A stretch of 64,000 bases of DNA from Monarcha castaneiventris obscurior (lineage: Eukaryota; Chordata; Aves; Passeriformes; Monarchidae): the NCBI GenBank assembly GCA_026261815.1, contig JAMPIT010000358.1, positions 40,120 through 104,119 of the forward strand, written 5' to 3'. The position numbers were made by a program, and so were the translations under genes. The notes beneath the pieces were generated by a model. That model worked only from the letters and a program-made list of their open reading frames with translations. It did not search any database and was not told where the DNA came from. Shown piece by piece: positions 59,841 through 64,000 of this stretch. Every line of letters begins with the position of its first letter. The first letter of the stretch is position 1.

Positions 59841-60179
59841 GAGAGGCTACTGCCAAGATGGACCCCAAGATGGACGACAGGTCACGAGTTCTTCACACTT
59901 GTATAGGTTGGGTTCATTTGCATATCAGGGTTAATTCTCTAATTAAAGCTTCAGTTTAAGGATGTAATTTCCCCTCCACTTGCCCCCCTCAGAGGCTCTT
60001 TAGTTTATACTTTTTGGGCCTAGGACGGTCTGGGTGTCCTTAAAGAGCAGGCCTGGAGAGGCTTTGTGAAGTCTACCTAGCGTGAGAGAGCAGAAATTAA
60101 CAGGATACAAGAAACCTCAGAGTTAAACACTAAGCAGCACAGGACCTGAAAAATACAAAAGTTAAAACCTAAGGCAACA
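59841..60179 (-). mobile_element. 3' LTR of a gammaretrovirus-like ERV, truncated
   Basis: Starts on the minus strand with TGTTGCC just after a polypurine tract (60,180-60,192). Similar to the solo LTR at 33,891-34,318 but lacking about 105 bases at its U5 end, where it meets the ERVL pol remnant. AGTCCA occurs at the corresponding place in both LTR and pol sequence, hinting at a join through short homology. Confidence 0.8.
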
Positions 60180-60192
60180 TTCCCCCCCTTTA

Positions 60193-60589
60193 GAGGCTTG
60201 ACAAGGCCTCTACCTTGTCGAGACTCTATTCTAAATACTCTAAATATCTACTAATAATATATGTCTATCAGCACTATAGATCTATAAACAAGAATTATAA
60301 GTACAATCATTATAAACAATCTTTAATCCAGGGTCAGTTTGGTAACCATGAAACCAGGGTGTGGAAGATACAATCAGCTTTGAATGTTATTCAACGTAAG
60401 ATCTAAGTTAGTTCTCAAATCGTCAACAAATTTTGTTGATCTTTCCACTTCAGTTTACATATCAATTATTAGTTTTGTATCCAAATGAATGTCTTTGGAT
60501 ACACTTTGGACGAGAATCATTTGCAAAATTTGGTTCCAAACCTGAGTCAGGTTTACCAACTGTGTAGATAATAAGCACAGGGAAATCAT
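60193..60589 (-). other. ERV internal sequence without env
   Basis: About 400 AT-rich bases between the end of integrase and the polypurine tract. No envelope reading frame can be seen, so env was lost or was never in this copy. Confidence 0.5.
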
Positions 60590-61416
60590 TTAAACGACAT
60601 CATCTTCGTTTGTATCAGTCTCTGTTTTCTCAGTTGTTTCAGGAGCAGAAGCCTTCTTAACCCTGGAGCAGTGAATCCAGGGTCCTTTGCCAGCGACTTT
60701 GACTGCAGTGAGGGCAGTCAGCAAAATCTGGAATGGTCCTCTCCATTTGACCTGTAGAGGATCACTGTCCCACCACTTAACACGGACCCAGTCCCCAGGC
60801 TGGAAGGGATGTGCAGGGGTGTCCAGTCCTGTGGGTCTGGATAACATGATGTAATTCTGGAGCTTCTGCAAAGTAGAACCTAAAGCCATTAGATGTTTCT
60901 GTAAATCAAGTTTTCCCCTGATGTGAACTTCACCTGGAACATGTGGAATTTGATACGGCCTGCCATGCAATATTTCACAGGGACTGATGTTATCCCTCCG
61001 CCTCGGTTGTATGCGGGTCCTCAGTAAAGCTTCGGGCAAGGCCTGAACCCATGGCATGGATGTCTCTTGACAAATTTTGCTATTTGTGCCTTAAGGGTCC
61101 CATTCATGCGTTCCACCTTACCGCTTGCTTGGAGTCTGTAAAGTGTGTGCAGATCCCAAGCAATTCCCAAAACCTGCCTAACTTCTTGAATCACGTTTGC
61201 AACAAAATGTGGTCCCCTATCCGAGGACACACAGAAAGGAACCCCAAACCTTGGTATTATATGATAAAGCAAAACTTTCACCACCTCTTTGGCTGTGCTA
61301 GTGCGACAGGGGTAATATGTAAACAGAATATGCAAACTCCATAGGTTGCTGAGGTCCTTTCCACCACTTACATATTCCTGGCATGTGAACCACCATTTAC
61401 TGATGAACGCCACCAT
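60590..61416 (-). pseudogene. pol: gammaretrovirus-like integrase, frameshifted
   Basis: The upstream segment (61,416-61,021) carries the integrase core, with SSDRGPHF and GKVERMNG spaced as Asp-X35-Glu. The reading frame then shifts within 61,021-61,057. The downstream segment (to 60,590) has the C-terminal GPF-type module, including HPFQPGDWVRVKWW and VKWRGPFQILL, as in class I retroviruses. The first catalytic Asp and the zinc-binding part are not visible. Up to 61,651 the minus strand holds more probable pol remnant, with CAKCRGPSAQQH-type text of uncertain identity. Inactive. Confidence 0.85.
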
Positions 61417-61651
61417 TTACTGACCAGTTGCTGATTCTTCTGAAGTGTAAGAGTGCTTTGAAAATGGCAAAGATCAATCTCTCTTTTGAGTGCATCGACG
61501 AAGAACTTGAATTAAATTGTAAGTCTGCTGGGAAGGTAATACAGAACAGAGTACCGACACAATATGCTTGTGAAACCTTGTGTTGTTGAGCAGATGGTCC
61601 TCTGCATTTGGCACAAGCTGGCACTTTGTCAGGGCATATTGCTTCTTTCAT

Positions 61652-64000
61652 AGCCCTGAATTTACCACAGACAACAGGATTATCTTACACTTCTTTATAA
61701 CTAAATGGATTGACACCTGTGAAAACAAACACAGGAGTACGATGAAATTGGTCTAATGTATTGAATTCTTCTTACCAAGGTGTCAAGACCTGTCATGCAC
61801 TGTCCTGAAGACCTTTCCAGACTCCGTGAATTTCCATACTGTTCTGTAGTCTCACATAATGACCAGTCTTCATGGTTTATAATTTTGCTACAGTTAATGA
61901 GATGCTATGCCAGTATTTCTGTACTTTCTCTAGAGTAAAATTCTAGGAGATTACTCTGTGATACCTCTCTTCAAAAAAGACATGAACTGGTAAAGCACAT
62001 ATTTCTGGCTCCTACGCTTTGTTTCCAGCTGATTTTTACAGGTGTCTTAAAATAGCTTGATACCAGTGGAAGCAGAGAGAGAACATGGAGGAAGTAGCAT
62101 TGCCATGTAACAGATTAGCACCTGGTGTTTCTTGGACCACAGATTGAAAACTATAAATTTATGGTGGAAGGTTTTAAATTACATCTGGTGGTTTTTCGTT
62201 TAGTTTTTTGTTTGGTTTGTTTGGTTGGGTTTTTTTAATAAGTTAAATTTAGTTGCTAAAGTAACGGAATTCCTTATTACCTTTAGGTAATTTATGAAGA
62301 CATTAAAATGCCCAAGTGGTTGCAGAGGTGCATCCAGTAGATTATTACTCATCGTACACCAAGAATTGCACAGGAGGGCTCTCAGAGCAAAACGTGAGAA
62401 AAGTGAAAGCATTTTATTGTGCTGTGTGTGCAGGCACAGATGCCATGCAGGGTAGGCAGTGTTCTGATTTTTTAAGAAAATGCTGATAGGCTGGTCTTTG
62501 ACAGGGAAAAAGACACCTGGGAATAAGTCATGTAGATGTTGCTTACCCAGTCTATGAGACAAGTAGCTGGATAACTTGTGAGGCTTTTGCAAGATGAAGT
62601 CAGAGTACTCTGAAAAGTAATCACAACAAGCAGAGACCCAGTAGCTGCAGTAAAACATGGCATGACTCATGTACAAGAGGAACTAAAGGACTAACTAAGG
62701 AACTCACTACAAAACTAACAAGAGGACCAAGTGTTGACTGAAATTACGGAAATAGTTGTGAAAGGGACAGAGTGGCAAAGCAGAGCTGGAAGGAGAGAAA
62801 AATTTTCGGGCATGGATGAAATGCTGTTGCGCATAGACTGAACGGTAAGGTTACTCTGGAAGTCTTCCTTAGCAGCATATTCTTGACAGTTTAGAAGGAA
62901 GAATGAATTGGGCATTCAGAATTCTTCCTAGTTTGAAGTAAGGCCTTCATAAATAAAAATGAGAATGCAAATTGGTCTGAACTTACAGCACTTTTATTTC
63001 TTGATTTGAAAGAAATTTCCTTGCATTCTAATATGAGATTCTTGAATAAATAAGCTTATACTTTTAAGGGTTGTAGACACAGGAAAGAGAAACTTCCACT
63101 GATTATATATAAGGTGGATACTGCCAAAAGTCCTTCCCCCTGAACGTAGTGTCAGGAGTTCTGATGTGCTGTTTTTCTGCTGTTGAAATCACTGTTAATA
63201 GCTACGCTAAGGATGACACAAAAGTGATGACAGCAGCTTTTCCTGTGGTGCATCCTTGTCTTTTGACATTTTTTATGGCTGTTGTTCAGTCCCCTCCACA
63301 CTTCATTGGGAGCCAGACTTGTGCATCTCCTCGGTGACTGTACATTAATCTGGGCTGAAGGCTTTGGGCTCTGCCTTCTGTGGCACAGAGGGGAATTGCC
63401 AACCCTCTAGGACTGGAAACCAGGATTTTCTGGGTTTGCACACTTCCTCACCGGTACAGAAGTTGGAAGGAATATTCTGAATGTATATTTTTCCTGTGGA
63501 AGGTGATATTGTTTCAGCTCCATGAGATACTGGGCTTAAAACAATTTCCTTGGTACTGTTACTGTCATCAATGCAACTACAGGGAACGATTAGATACAGA
63601 ATTATTTGTTGTTGAAAAAAAAGGGGGTTTAGATAAAAATAATCTTTGCTAGCTGTCATGCCTAACAGTCTACTATAGAAATGATAGTGTAAATGCCTCC
63701 AGGAATAATACTAAACCTGAAAGGGTGGCAGGTTCATTAGCTTATCAAAGAAACTTCCATTATGAAGGGTCATGTGGAAGAAATGTGATAAAGACTCTGT
63801 ATAGGAAATGTACCATTGATCTGGGCAAGCATGATAATATGTCATAATATAATAAGATATGATAATGGATGTAGCTCTTACCTCCTTGGGTATGCAGGCC
63901 CTCAGTATGAGACAGAGAATCAAAGAAATAAGACTGACATTACATTACCTAAACACACATGAAAATTTCTGTTAATAGGGAATTTCTGAAGTGACCTGTG
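61652..64000. other. stretch without a supported gene
   Basis: AT-rich sequence with a G/T-rich run near 62,190-62,240 and only short open frames. I see no RNA gene, repeat family or exon that I can support. Confidence 0.4.

Noticed and set aside
60590..61057. Integrase C-terminal frame considered as a domesticated host gene
   Set aside because: It begins only through a frameshift from the catalytic core, sits beside its own polypurine tract and LTR, and shows no host promoter.

Overview
This is vertebrate nuclear DNA, almost certainly from a bird. It carries CR1 LINE tails, including one ending in a long (TAGAA)n array, a foamy-virus-like (ERVL) provirus, many solo LTRs, GC-rich CpG blocks, and genes of the ITPRIPL1-like family, which is expanded in bird genomes. 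A songbird is the best guess, but nothing here fixes the species. There are no bacterial operons and no CRISPR array.

Layout. (1) 1-19,838 is a large, nearly perfect inverted repeat: left arm 1-8,391, spacer 8,392-11,836, right arm 11,837-19,838. The window edge cuts the left arm, so the palindrome may be longer. Each arm carries the same ITPRIPL1-like copy, broken by a CR1 insertion and lacking its C-terminal third, plus LTRs and GC-rich blocks. (2) 19,839-32,400 has no confident gene. It holds an LTR-like element, a composite repeat in which GC-rich blocks alternate with a degenerate 22-bp AT-rich minisatellite, and exon-like pieces on the minus strand. (3) 32,407-41,581 is bracketed by two same-direction copies of one LTR-like element. 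Between them is the only intact ITPRIPL1-like gene (35,702-37,156), with a TATA box, a CRE-like site, a spliced 5' leader and a (CTG)19 tract in its first intron. (4) 41,815-44,368 is a third, partial copy of the palindrome arm. (5) 44,550-50,105 is ordinary-looking sequence holding a four-exon minus-strand gene for a 121-residue protein that I do not recognise, starting in a CpG island. (6) 50,700-55,260 is mostly empty, with one CR1 and its pentanucleotide tail. (7) 55,265-61,650 is a nested ruin: an ERVL provirus (5' LTR, primer site, gag, protease, reverse transcriptase) cut off in RNase H and joined to the 3' end of a gammaretrovirus-like ERV in the opposite direction. (8) 61,650-64,000 holds nothing I can name.

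The main theme is a repeat-driven family locus. One functional-looking membrane Mab-21-type gene sits near two decayed mirror copies. Their gene-bearing segment shows no difference between arms, while the flanks differ. The third arm copy lets several changes be assigned to one arm or the other.
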